Below are positions 54,735 to 64,000 of a stretch of 64,000 nucleotides of DNA, one piece after another (position 1 is the first letter of the stretch; every line of letters begins with the position of its first letter). The notes below the pieces were generated by a model, which worked only from the letters and a program-made list of their open reading frames with translations, ran no database searches and was not told where the DNA came from. The DNA lies in NCBI GenBank assembly GCA_047495785.1, contig JBLDXI010000004.1, forward strand, positions 1,984,001-2,048,000. Direction: 5' to 3'. The translations under genes and the position numbers were made by a program. Source of the stretch: Lepidodermella squamata. Lineage: Eukaryota; Gastrotricha.

Positions 54735-55064
54735 ATGGATTTCCAAATCGCTAACAATATCATGGCGGATGTTTTCGGGCTCGAATCTGCAATCGAAGAG
54801 CTCAAGGCGGTAAAAACGCCAGTGATTTTAAGAAAATGGCCATGGTATTCCCTATTCCCCTTGATCTTTTCAAAACAAGGCAACGAACTGAGAAAGGTTG
54901 AGGAGCTCGCCGAGACAAAGGAGCGGCTGGCAGCTACGGCTAAACAGCTCGCTCTTGCCACCGACCAGCAAACCGCCGCGCCCTTCATCGTCGGCGATGT
55001 GAAAGACGATGGAAGGGAGGACCTGGACTCCCTCTACGACAAAGTGATCCCAGAGCCAGCTTGA
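54735..55064 (+). CDS. Hypothetical 109-residue frame, possibly retroelement ORF1 remnant
   Basis: An ATG-started frame with a helical, charged stretch (NELRKVEELAETKERLAATA) likely to form a short coiled coil, and an acidic tail (DVKDDGREDLDSLYDKVIPE). It lies immediately upstream of, and on the same strand as, reverse transcriptase remnants (from about 55090). It may therefore be the end of an ORF1 or of the same polyprotein. No family match recognised by eye. Confidence 0.3.
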   Translation: MDFQIANNIMADVFGLESAIEELKAVKTPVILRKWPWYSLFPLIFSKQGNELRKVEELAETKERLAATAKQLALATDQQTAAPFIVGDVKDDGREDLDSLYDKVIPEPA

Positions 55065-55089
55065 TGTTGACCTAATAATAGATATGCCC

Positions 55090-56060
55090 GGAAGAACTTT
55101 TAGCATTTTTTCAAGAAACATTTTACTCGATAGAAGTGGACGGGGCGAATCGACGAAGCGTAGAAAAGTCCGACGCTGACGGCCCCATCCTTGATGTACC
55201 GTCCACTACAGAAGAAATTGAAGAGTGCATCTCAAAAGCCAACTCAAATTCCTCGCCAGGCTGACTATCGATGTCTCAAAGATAGCGTTGCATTCTCTTT
55301 ATTTTATCTTTTGCTTCATTAATCAAAAATAACATAACAATAACAATGAGTACGTGTACAGAGACAAAGAAAAATGAGAAGGAAAAATGATTAAAAAAAA
55401 ATTACTCCGGTGTACCCAATTCGCCGGGCGTGATGTCTCAAAGATGTCTCAAAGATGAAAATTGTAGAGAGTGGCTCTACCCTTTTTTTAGCAAAATCAT
55501 GTACGTCTACTCTAGACTACGCCGCAGCTTTCCGCACTTTCCGCTCTAGACTTTCCGCAGCGCGTTTGATACTTTAAAAAGGTCGCTTCTAATCCCTAAA
55601 TTGGAAAACCGAGGCTTATCTCAAAAAAGCATTAGAATTATCAACGAAATGTATAGCCAAAACCAGCTGCTTCTACGATATAAAAATAAAATCTGCGCCG
55701 AAAACCCGATACAACATCGGCGTGCGACAGGGCGATCCACTATCACCGTTGCTCTTTTGCATCTTTATTGATGACTTAGTAGCGGAACTGGCGAAACTTT
55801 CCACCGGTCTATCGCTCGATACTATTACAATAATTTGTTTACTCAACGCTGATGATTTAGCAATGATCGCTAAGAATGCGGCGGAGCTGCAGAAGCAGCT
55901 TGACTGCCTGGAAACGTTTGCAAACGCCAACGGCCTAAGGATTAATGTAGAAAAAACTAAGGTTATGACCTTTCAACGCGGCAAATTCAAACCAACTGAG
56001 GAAAAACTATACGGGAAAGAAATTGAAAAAGTCAGCGAATTCGAATACCTAAAGCAGATT
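55090..56060 (+). pseudogene. Broken non-LTR reverse transcriptase with a SINE inserted
   Basis: From about 55095 the frame gives ETFYSIEVDGANRRSVEK, then ILDVPSTTEEIEECISKANS and NSSPG, the entry to the RT domain; a stop follows directly. After the SINE at 55284-55431 and a deletion, RT resumes near 55590-55700 with a GVRQGDPLSPLLFCIFIDDL block, an active-site box reading LNADDLAMIA (the usual YADD/FADD is altered to NADD), and GLRINVEKTKVMTF. The altered box, stop codons and deletion show a dead copy. The RTE/CR1-like assignment is approximate. Confidence 0.75.
55284..55431 (-). mobile_element. SINE-like insertion with 14-bp target duplication
   Basis: GATGTCTCAAAGAT occurs on both sides (55270-55283 and 55432-55445). 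On the minus strand the unit begins CACGCCCGGCGAATTGGG and ends in an A/T-rich AAAAGATAAAATAAAGAG tail. Part of it is homologous to 12790-12930. A long duplication with an A-rich end is the signature of LINE-mobilised retroposition. Confidence 0.75.
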
Positions 56061-56786
56061 TATGCAGATTTATGGCAGCCTCGAGCGATTTTAAATTTTT
56101 GCCTTTTCTTACTTTCACCAACAATGGTCCCCTAACGGTAAGGAATTGGCTCATGAGATTTTGTGAGCTTACTAGAACGGGCTCTGACTGTTCATGGTCA
56201 AAATATGAGTCTGTCTGGTCTGTTAAAATTTCATCGGGTTCTAAGGAACCTGCCATACTTGCCTAATGGGTGATCGTGCCCTGTGTAAATTGACCGGTTT
56301 CCGGTTGGTCCAGGTCCATAACTACCCCGTCAGGAAAATGACTGCGTTACAGTATGACAGTAGAGCAAAAGATTTGAGATCAAAGATACAGCTATTATTT
56401 GGCTTGAGAGCAGCGCAATAAGAGCAATTTTGCAAAAGAGATATTTTTCGCTATATCGGTTAATTTGCAATTAAGCTCCATCGATTTCGGCTCGCAAGCA
56501 AGGAAAATGTTTAAACCATGCGCGGGAAGTCCTGCGTGTTTTGCAGCCCTGTTTATAAACCTGGGCAATCTGATGTTGGCTGGAATACTATACGATAGCT
56601 TACGAACACGAGTATACTACTCGTATTTGATAATAGAAACTCGGCTACGTCTATTGCCGAAAAACATAGGGTTTTACAACAACATAGAGGCAGGCCGATT
56701 CACAGAAAAGGCCGACAAAAAGTTACATTTCCAACTTGGTAAACATTCCGGAACAGAAATGTGATTCAGTGTGTCTGCGCGATTCA
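56061..56786. other. Intergenic interval between RT remnant and unit C
   Basis: Short open frames (for example 56072-56266 and 56465-56764, plus strand) lack recognisable domains and are probably chance. No RNA gene or repeat recognised. Confidence 0.35.
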
Positions 56787-57767
56787 TTAGGTCCAACACG
56801 TTGACGTCGCTCGACTTGCTCCTCTCGACCTCAGCAAATCGGCCGCATCAGTTTTGCTGTAGCAAATCGCAAAATCAAGAGCTGTTTTGCCATTAGCATT
56901 AGTGACATCCTTATTTGCACCTCTATCAAGCAACAGTCGAGCTACTTGGATGTACCCCCACCTAGCCACATGCATCAACGCCGTCTCGCCATATTTATCC
57001 TTGGCCTCGATGGCAGCGTTGCGATCCAGCAACAGTCGAACTGTTTCTGATTTGCCATTCGCAGCCGCCCAGATAAGCGCCGTCCTGCCATTTAGATCCT
57101 TTGCATCGATAGCAGCCTTGCGATCCAGCAACAGCCGAACTACTTCGACTTGCTCTTTCTCAGCCGCATGCATCAACGCCGTCCAGCCTTGGTTATCCTT
57201 AGCCTCTATGGCAGCGTTGCGATCCAGCAGCAGTCGAACTACTTCGACGTGCCCCCACCTAGCCGCATAGATCAACGCCGTCAAGCCATCGTTATTCTTG
57301 GCCTCGATGGCAGCGTTACGATCCAGCAGCAGTCGAGCTACTTCGACTTGCCCATTGTCAGCCGCCATCAACAACGCCGTCCAGCCATTGACATTCTTGG
57401 CCTCGATGGCAGCGTTGCGATCCAGCAACAGTCGAGCTACTTCGACTCCCCCATATCGAGCCGCATGCATCAACGCCGTCGAGTCTGCTAAATTTTCCTT
57501 TAAATTCACATCGGCTCCACGATCGACAAACAGCTGTGCAATTTGCAATCGCTGGCCTGATTGCGCCTCATTGCACGTAACACTGTGCAGCAGGGTGCCA
57601 TTTGTCACATAATACCAATTACCACAGCGAATCTCATTTGTGTTGCGCCAGTTCGGGTCGAATTTGCCGCCAGTGGATTCGTCGATCTCCGCAACGAGTT
57701 GCCGCACCTGCGCCACGTCGGCAGTGTCATGTGTCACATTCCACAACTGTTCGTACACTTCGCGGAC
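56787..57767 (-). CDS. Ankyrin-repeat terminal exon of protease unit C
   Basis: A 981-nt exon opening at a strongly pyrimidine-rich acceptor (TTTGTTACGTTTAG|GTC) with VREVYEQLWNVTHDTADVAQ; again no ATG at the start. Seven ankyrin turns with RLLLDRNAAIEAK spacers, more than unit B (six) and unit A (five). It ends LRSRGASRATSTCWT. The amino segment STGGKFDPNWRNTNEIRCGN is shared with the other two. It is phase 0 and compatible with the donor at 59259; the joined product is about 823 residues. No membrane segment is visible within the exon, so a joined product would be soluble or secreted unless another exon intervenes. Confidence 0.78.
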   Translation of the reverse strand, partial: VREVYEQLWNVTHDTADVAQVRQLVAEIDESTGGKFDPNWRNTNEIRCGNWYYVTNGTLLHSVTCNEAQSGQRLQIAQLFVDRGADVNLKENLADSTALMHAARYGGVEVARLLLDRNAAIEAKNVNGWTALLMAADNGQVEVARLLLDRNAAIEAKNNDGLTALIYAARWGHVEVVRLLLDRNAAIEAKDNQGWTALMHAAEKEQVEVVRLLLDRKAAIDAKDLNGRTALIWAAANGKSETVRLLLDRNAAIEAKDKYGETALMHVARWGYIQVARLLLDRGANKDVTNANGKTALDFAICYSKTDAADLLRSRGASRATSTCWT

Positions 57768-59258
57768 CTAAACGTAACAAAGAACAAAAAGAAATTTAAA
57801 TCTCTATAGAGCCTGACTACATAGTTGAGAAAAACCTGAAGCTGAAAACGCACTATTTCTTTGCAAGCAAGCAGAAAAAGTAAATATAACTAACGACAAT
57901 ATAGATACAGTTTGGAAGACAAGGAAGGTTCTGGGTTCTGGCACATAAATGGGCTGATATTGAACAAAAGCAACAGTTGACGCTTGTTTATTATTGAGCA
58001 ACCCCATATTTTATTTGACTGCTGACTGCCTGTAATTGGCGTGCGTCTCAAATAATGACTCTGATATTGTCGCCATAAATCATAAATTCAACTTGCTCAA
58101 ATGTCGGGTGAAACTCGGTTCTGCACAGTCAGAAATGTCCGTCTGTCTCTACGTCTGTCCGTCCGCTTTTCTGGAGCCGCGCTCTTGACCCGCACTTGGC
58201 CTGCACACCTTCAATAAAATGCCGCGCGCACAAGCAAAATATATAGCGATTAGTAGGCACATTTATTTCTCCGATTGCTCGAGAACAATCAAGGATTTTC
58301 GATGCGATTTTTCAGCTATTGGCAGATCTAATCCGCGGTTAAAATTCTCTATAAGATTCTCTAGCAAAGGATATAGAGATGAAAGATTGAGATAAAAGTT
58401 CAGTTTTCGGGAATGTTTCTAGGCCTTCATTCAGTTGTTAAGCTTTGCAATTGAGAACCGAGAACCTCTACTCTCAGTCGTAAAACGTATTTTTCGTAGA
58501 TTTCACCATAAATTAATGAGATCTCCTCTTTTTTCGATTTTTTCGATTTTTTTTCGAGTTCACCTTAAAAGTTAAACGGGAAAAGCAAGGTGAATTGGTA
58601 AATGGCGTTCAGAAATATTCTTTAAAAATTTCTCGCGTCGCTCGGGGTAAGGTGACAACATTCCGAAATTTAGCATTTTTTGTAAAATGGGATGCCTTTC
58701 CTAAGGTTAACTCCAGCTATGGCTTGTAAAAAAATTCCAAAGCAAAATTCAATTAAAAAAGAATATTTGCCTCAAGCACCCTCTATTCCAAACAATAATC
58801 TGGAAATTGACTTTGATCATGGCTTCCCCATGTCTTTAGGCAATCTTAGTATAGGATAAATGGTGGAAGCGAAACGCGCGGAGGTCAATGAAGGAAGGCG
58901 TGAGAGCTATCAGAAATCAATCAGAGACGATTTTAATACTCATATCCTAAGTTTTTCAAGCACTGAGGGAAGTGGTAAACATATTGAAAACAGCCTGGAA
59001 CAGCCTTCTGTTTTCTTGATTCTGTTTATTCTTCTCTGACAACTTTTCTACCTTTTAAAAAATGTGCGCGCGTTCGCAGTCACGTGAGCTGAACAATGCG
59101 GGCGCCCTGCTGCGCCACTCAGCCTCTGTCCAACGATAGTGCGCGCTGATAAAGGGCAGTGCTCACTCCGTTACTATTCCTCCAAGCTGATTTCACTTTT
59201 GAAGCTGGATTCCGCGTCAAATAGCCCAATGACTGGTTTATTCTTTTGGAAAACTTAC
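57768..59258 (-). other. Presumed intron of unit C between CCP and ankyrin exons
   Basis: The open frame 57804-58007 on this strand encodes a hydrophobic run, FLVFQTVSILSLVIFTFSAC. It could be a membrane exon, but it has no counterpart recognised in units A and B and no convincing flanking splice pair. Otherwise nothing seen. Confidence 0.35.
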
Positions 59259-61027
59259 AGGTCTTCGCTGCCTGCAAGAACCAGGCTGGGACCAGGTTGC
59301 GTTCGAGAGGCACGATACGGCAGCATTTCCTCGAAGCTCGAAATTCGAGTTGCATAATATGGTTCGAGTGGCTCCGACGTTCGATAGACCAGAGGATATG
59401 GTGCCGTTTAGTACCGTGGGCAGAAGTCCACAAACTTTGAACGATAATTTGTTAGAAGAATCGACAGAATGAGTGGAAAATGAGTCACCTGCTGCTTTAC
59501 AGCTACCAGCTGCAGACCAGCTGCCGTTTGCTTGGCATTGGCTTGTTCCCGGACCGACGACTCTGAAGCCCGGATTGCACACGAATGTCACCGTGGACAA
59601 GTAAGATGTCGATCTGTTGGATGAGCTGGCCAAATAGCCGTTACTCGGTACAGGAGCGGGGCCACAGCCTTCATCATACTTATGGAGAATCAGTCTAGAA
59701 GAGTTGCTCTTACTTACTTATCGGGCTACACCTGCCATTTATCACCGGTCGAAATGGAGGTACGCACGTGGCGATCGAGACAGAGGACGAATAGGTGTAA
59801 CCAGGGTTGCATTTCAAGCTCACGGATCCACCTTTCTCCACAGTGGTTCCAGGTCTTAGAACCACGCCAGTATCTTCCGAAGTTTCCGGGTCCAATCGGG
59901 TCACAAGTCCCGCGGATACGATTGGTACAGGGCAAGACTGTTCCGGTGTACTCACGGTAGTCTGGCTGCGAACATCTGTGTTGTCGGAAATCCAATCGAG
60001 AACTTTGCAGACTCTGCTGTAGATGCCAGGAATGGATCCCTGGCAAAACCCATCGCCGTTCGAAATTATGCCCAGCAGGTAAATCTGTCTCGATTTCAAA
60101 CACATGAGAGGGCCCCCAGAATCGCCGGAGCAAACGTCGCTGCTGCCCTCGGCGGCTAGACACATTTTCGAGTCGGTGATGGTGACCGGTTCCGGGCTGC
60201 CCCGGGAATACTCCAGCGAGCAATTTCGGTAAGATCGAACTCGAAGATCCAGCTTTCTCGAGATCTCTGATAGCATGGCTAAAATACGAGAGAATTATAA
60301 GGAGATGAAGGTGAGAGAGGAGTGAGAGGAAGGGAAGGAAACATACTGGCTGCAGCGTAACCCCAGCCAACGGCAACTGCTGAATCGCATCCGTCAATCG
60401 AATTCGCAGTGGCCGAGTTAGCTCGGCACATGGTACGCGCATCCGGCAAACAAATCGGTTTGATCTTCTGTGAGAATCTGGAAACTGGGCCCGCCAGTCG
60501 CAGTAGGGCGAAATCAAAGTCGTAGAAATTCTGACTGCCGTTGTATTGCGGATGCACCAAAGGAGGCAGCGTCACCATCGATTCGTAAGAGCCCGCCTCT
60601 GAACGGACGTTGATGTTATGGCGACCTAGCTGCGCTTTGATCCTGTCACACTCGAAAATATACCAACGAAAAGGTGAAATTAAAATTTCACGTACAAAAT
60701 CGGAGTTTCTCCGGTATTCCAGACGCAATGAGCAGCTGTTATCAGCCATTGCTTCGAGATGAGGGAAGCTCCGCAGTACGACGCTGGTCTATCGCGGCTG
60801 TTGTAGATCTCAAGGAAGACCTGTAGCAACATCCTGTTAGTGTTGAAAAGCTTTCATATCGAATTGAAACAAACCAGCCACGGAAACTCATTTGCTTCTG
60901 CTGGTTGACTGCCTGGTCCTTTTATTTTCGCGATTGGTGTCATGACGCACTCGGAATTTTCTTGAGCGACCACTACTCCGGATAACAGCCAAAGCAAAGC
61001 GATTATACTAGCTTTTAGGTGGCGCAT
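59259..61027 (-). CDS. Unit C: secreted trypsin-like serine protease with three C-terminal CCP/sushi modules
   Basis: Six exons (minus): 60875-61027, 60696-60820, 60347-60642, 59718-60278, 59489-59668 and 59259-59434; 1491 nt, in frame. The first ATG (61025-61027) gives MRHLKASIIALLWLLSGVVV-A as signal peptide. The catalytic triad is intact: LITAAHC, DFALLRL, SDVCSGDSGGP, with the Lys/Arg-specificity aspartate. The activation region reads AKIKGPGSQPAEANEFPWL instead of R-IVGG. CCP modules start CPVPIVSAG, CGPAPVPSNG and CGLLPTVLNG. The third ends GSCRQRRP, two residues shorter than in A, before the CCT|GTAAGT donor. The next in-phase exon on this strand is the ankyrin exon at 56787-57767. A piggyBac-type MITE lies 222 bp upstream of the start codon. 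Confidence 0.85.
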
Positions 61028-61248
61028 TTTGAGAATTTGAAAAGAAAAGCTGAGATACAGTTACTAAAACCTTTTTCGTGTGAGCATTTAACGTAATGCA
61101 TTCTACAATGTGTGTATTTTTCTTCAACTAATTCACTATTTTTTCTCTTTCTGTATTATAGATGAGATACACGTGGAGAAAGCAAAATACTAAAATCCGT
61201 GTAGGTGGAGAAATACGCACTCACCCAAGAATAAAAACATCCGGTTAA

Positions 61249-62017
61249 CCCTTTCATGGCGGAATTATTTATCTGCGAGAGAAAAAATATTTGACGGCAG
61301 TTCTAGGGGTTTTCGAAGGCCCTGATCACGATTTTGAAATCCGTTTGTCTTTATCTATCACCATTACGGCTGTACAAAAACTGGCCGAAATCGTCCTATC
61401 CGCCCAGCTGATTTCAGGCGATTTTTCGAACACCCTAATTTCTGTGTCAGGTGCCTCCAGCTTTGGAATTTTAGATTATAAATTACTCCCATGAATGTCC
61501 CCAAGATCTCCCTCACTTATATCACCGAAAAAATTCAGTTCAAAAAAGTTTCAGAGGCTCAGCATTCAGATCTGAATTCAGCTTTTCCAGTTTTTGCTCG
61601 CGACAGTTTTTGCAGCACAAAAACCACGCACTCCGCCTGTATGAGTCCTGGCGGATAGGACGATTTCGGCCGGTTTGATTAAATTTCAATAGCGTCGTCA
61701 TTTTTATTTTCCAAAATTTATTCAGAGGTCAATGAGACTATGGCGGACACGGTGGTATTTTTTGTGGGATCAAAAAGTGATCAGAAACCTATGAGATTTC
61801 AAGTTGAAAAAAATCGAAATTTCAATCTCAGGTTGACTATTTTCAAATTGCTTGTATGTCCTGACCATGCAAGATAACGGCGCCCTGGTCTCAAAACCTT
61901 GTAGCAAACATCGAAAAGCAATATTCCTGAAAAGGGCGATCAAAAATTCATCGAATTCAATTTTCTGTGAATTTTCAAAGTCGAAATTCCGAAATCGTCC
62001 TTCCCGCCGTGAAAGGG
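61249..62017. mobile_element. piggyBac-type MITE (769 bp)
   Basis: TTAA|CCCTTTCATGGCGG at the left (TTAA 61245-61248) and CCGCCGTGAAAGGG|TTAA at the right (TTAA 62018-62021). A second inner inverted pair, CCGAAATCGTCCTATCCGCC (about 61383) and GGCGGATAGGACGATTTCGG (about 61651), is also visible. TTAA duplication with CCCTTT ends is characteristic of piggyBac elements. No transposase. Confidence 0.8.
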
Positions 62018-62404
62018 TTAAAAATACCGGATTGAAAAGACTGTACAGAAGAGTACCGCATTTCCGCATTTCTTTAGGAACCTTCAGACCGGGCAAACCG
62101 ATTCAGCCGACCTGTAGAAAAAGGAACCACAGTGAATGCTATAACTTACCTGATTTGATCTTGTAATTTTGATTTCATTATTTGTAGACATTTTTTGTAT
62201 AGTGTAGTTGTGCTTTTCTGGGCAAATGGTGCGCAAACGAAATAAATGTCGGCTGTTGTCGCTCGGGTGGCACACAAAAAAGTGGCACGCGACTTGATTT
62301 TTTGCTTTTTTCCATCAAGTGAATCTCGAGCGATTAAGCTGTCTGAGTTACTGTTTAACCGGCTCCCACGCGTATTTAACTTGCCGTAAATCTGTCAACT
62401 GAAC

Positions 62405-62895
62405 CTACGTGCCGCTCGGATCTGGCTTCTATTCCGCCTCTGACGCAGCGTGCTTGGTTACGTTCAGGCAGAACGTCTGCATGGGCACCTACGGCTGAAT
62501 CTGTCCGCTCAATTTTTCGCGAAACATTATCAGAGCCTTAACTCCATTTTTTGACACTTTGGCTTCGAGCAATTCATGGGAGTTCGGGGCAAGCCTTCTT
62601 AGCTCCTGGTTTAGACACTCAATCAAATCTATCGATATTGTGGGGGGGGGGGGAGGGCCTTATCGGCTGGGTAGGCCATTAACAGCCCCAAAGACCTTTT
62701 CGTGTCATAAATGAGGCGTATAAACTTTTTGTTGTTCGATTTTTAGTGTCGCGTTCGTCATCTACTTCGCGTGTCACGTGCCACTGACCGTGCATTTCGT
62801 GCTGCAGCTGTTCTACCGCGAATTCGGGCCTAAGTACGCGACTGGGGCGTTCTTGTCGACAGTCACAGTGTCGACGAGGCGAGGCTGATGAAAGC
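62405..62895 (+). pseudogene. 7TM receptor pseudogene related to 7TM-3
   Basis: A first fragment (62408-62500) reads VPLGSGFYSASDAACLVTFR, then QNVCMGTYG and a stop, matching TM3 of 7TM-3. After intron-like sequence and a 12-G run, a second fragment (about 62748-62890) reads FVIYFACHVPLTVHFVLQLF, then YREFGPKYATGAF, then TVSTRRG and a stop. TM1-2, TM4-5 and TM7 are lost. It sits just upstream of Cys-loop channel 3, as 7TM-3 sits upstream of channel 2. Confidence 0.82.
62642..62653 (+). repeat. G12 homopolymer
   Basis: Twelve consecutive G residues inside the 7TM pseudogene; a likely length-variable or sequencing-error-prone site. Confidence 0.8.
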
Positions 62896-63493
62896 GTTGA
62901 ATGCAACCGCACCACAGTGTGTGACTGAATTTGTGATCAGTGAATCACCCTACTCTTGTATCAAATGCGTGGGCAAAAATTGATCAATCAACAAACCAGC
63001 CTGATCTAATAAGTCATTAAGGCTCAAATACGTGATTTCTAACTTTTCTTTTTGCTCGTTGATGCTATTAAAACCAGGCTCTGTGCATGACGACTCTGTT
63101 TTCAATGTACGTGATTCCATATTCTTGGCTGAGCTAAGAATAATTTCAGCTAATTTCCGCGTGCTTCCATGCAAGGAAATTAACATTCAATGAAGAAAAC
63201 CGGAAATAACTCGGCGCAAGGTATTTCGATAATTTTGTTATTCCACCCGGTTTGATTTTCTACACAAGAAAACTACCAATCGATAGCGACATTGAGCTGG
63301 TGAATGGTTGTAGTCGATCGATTGCTAAAGTAAGCAAAGACAGCGGCGTCTAGTGGGCTGGCGTTAATTATTAATCGAAACTCTCCAAAGTGATTGCTTT
63401 GCAACGCATACTACACTTGGCGCCACTACGTAAGATGAAGTGATGGCAGGGGGCAGGGCAATTTTTTATACATACTGCTGATTAGAGTTAGCA

Positions 63494-63972
63494 ATGCCTT
63501 CAAAATGGTCGCTCTTGCGCCTTGTCTTCCTCAGTGCTGTCTTTCTCGAGCCATCGATGGCCCAGGATGAAGAGGCGAATATGCCGATGCTGAACAAGTA
63601 TTTGCCCCCAGGCGAGGCGTTTAAGCAGTCAATCACCGAACGCTGCAATTTGAAGACGAAAACGCGGCCATGCAGAGATTTCGATGAAGTTACAAATGTG
63701 ACAGTCGAATCTTTTCCATACCGTTTCAGTGGAATTTCCGACAAAGAGCAATCGTAAACAAAATTCTGCCTCGCAATAATACAAATTGAGCCATTTTTTC
63801 CTCACTTTAGGTATTCAATGATGATTGAGCTGGATTTCACGTGGCAACACCCGTGTGCTCAGTGGAGCGAGAGCGATACGAAGCTCAAATCGTTCGAGTT
63901 GATAGCAGTAGATTGCTGGTTCCCCAAAATTCAGCATATCAACGCAAATGACGATATTTCCAAGCTAACTAC
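63494..63972 (+). CDS. Cys-loop channel 3, 5' part (runs off the window)
   Basis: Exon 1 (63494-63753) begins MPSKWSLLRLVFLSAVFLEP and carries KYLPPGEAFKQSITERC, then LKTKTRPC and FPYRFSGISDKEQ. Exon 2 (63811-63972, 162 nt, same phase as channels 1 and 2) carries YSMMIELDFTWQHPCAQWS, then AVDCWFPKIQHINANDDISK. It is very close to channel 2 in both exons, intron 1 and about 600 bp upstream, so it is a recent duplicate. The Cys-loop and membrane exons lie beyond the right edge. Nothing suggests a defect in what is visible. Confidence 0.85.
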
Positions 63973-64000
63973 GTACATTTCAAAGTAGCTCGTATCGTCC

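Noticed and set aside
57804-58007. Hydrophobic frame as a definite membrane exon of unit C
   Set aside because: No matching exon recognised in units A and B and no good splice pair; kept only as a possibility in the findings.
1-64000. tRNA, rRNA or other structured RNA genes
   Set aside because: No cloverleaf or rRNA core sequence recognised by eye; a covariance-model scan would be needed to exclude small RNAs.

Overview
This is eukaryotic, and by gene content animal, nuclear DNA. Coding regions are split by GT-AG introns. The gene families are trypsin-like serine proteases with sushi/CCP modules, ankyrin repeats, seven-transmembrane receptors and Cys-loop ligand-gated channels. Intergenic DNA and introns are packed with DNA transposons, non-autonomous inverted-repeat elements (MITEs) and decayed non-LTR retrotransposons. 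I could not fix the phylum from sequence alone; an invertebrate is by far the most likely source.

Layout. 1-8.8 kb: retroelement debris, a FLYWCH/MULE transposon (951-5567) carrying a broken transposase, and a second non-LTR fragment with a 2A-like motif. 8.8-14.0 kb: protease unit A (minus). 14.2-28.2 kb: one CR1-like retrotransposon (minus) split by an 8.8-kb near-perfect palindrome (15466-24254) and by a 1058-bp hAT-type element. 28.2-36.4 kb: almost gene-free, with at least five non-autonomous transposons. 36.4-41.0 kb: protease unit B (minus). 41.2-54.3 kb: receptor cluster, all plus strand: 7TM pseudogene pieces, 7TM-1, Cys-loop channel 1, 7TM-2, 7TM-3, Cys-loop channel 2. 54.7-56.1 kb: RTE/CR1-like reverse transcriptase debris with a SINE. 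56.8-61.0 kb: protease unit C (minus). 62.4-64.0 kb: 7TM pseudogene, then the 5' half of Cys-loop channel 3, which runs off the window.

The order protease(-), 7TM(+), Cys-loop channel(+) occurs twice, so the right half grew by duplication of mixed segments. The most unusual inference is that each protease/CCP gene is spliced to an ankyrin-repeat exon. In all three units the last visible CCP exon ends at a strong phase-0 GTAAGT donor. The next long open frame on that strand is an ankyrin exon with no ATG at its amino end, which opens exactly at a phase-0 AG acceptor. Spliced lengths are in frame in all three (about 798, 791 and 823 residues). This predicts a secreted trypsin, then three CCP modules, then ankyrin repeats. 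I do not know of that architecture, but no transcript evidence is available here.

The receptor genes look like lineage-specific sensory-type receptors. The three 7TM genes share a single intron at the same position. The Cys-loop genes share exon phases and keep the canonical 13-residue Cys-loop. Two of them share a nearly identical tract across M1-M3, suggesting gene conversion.
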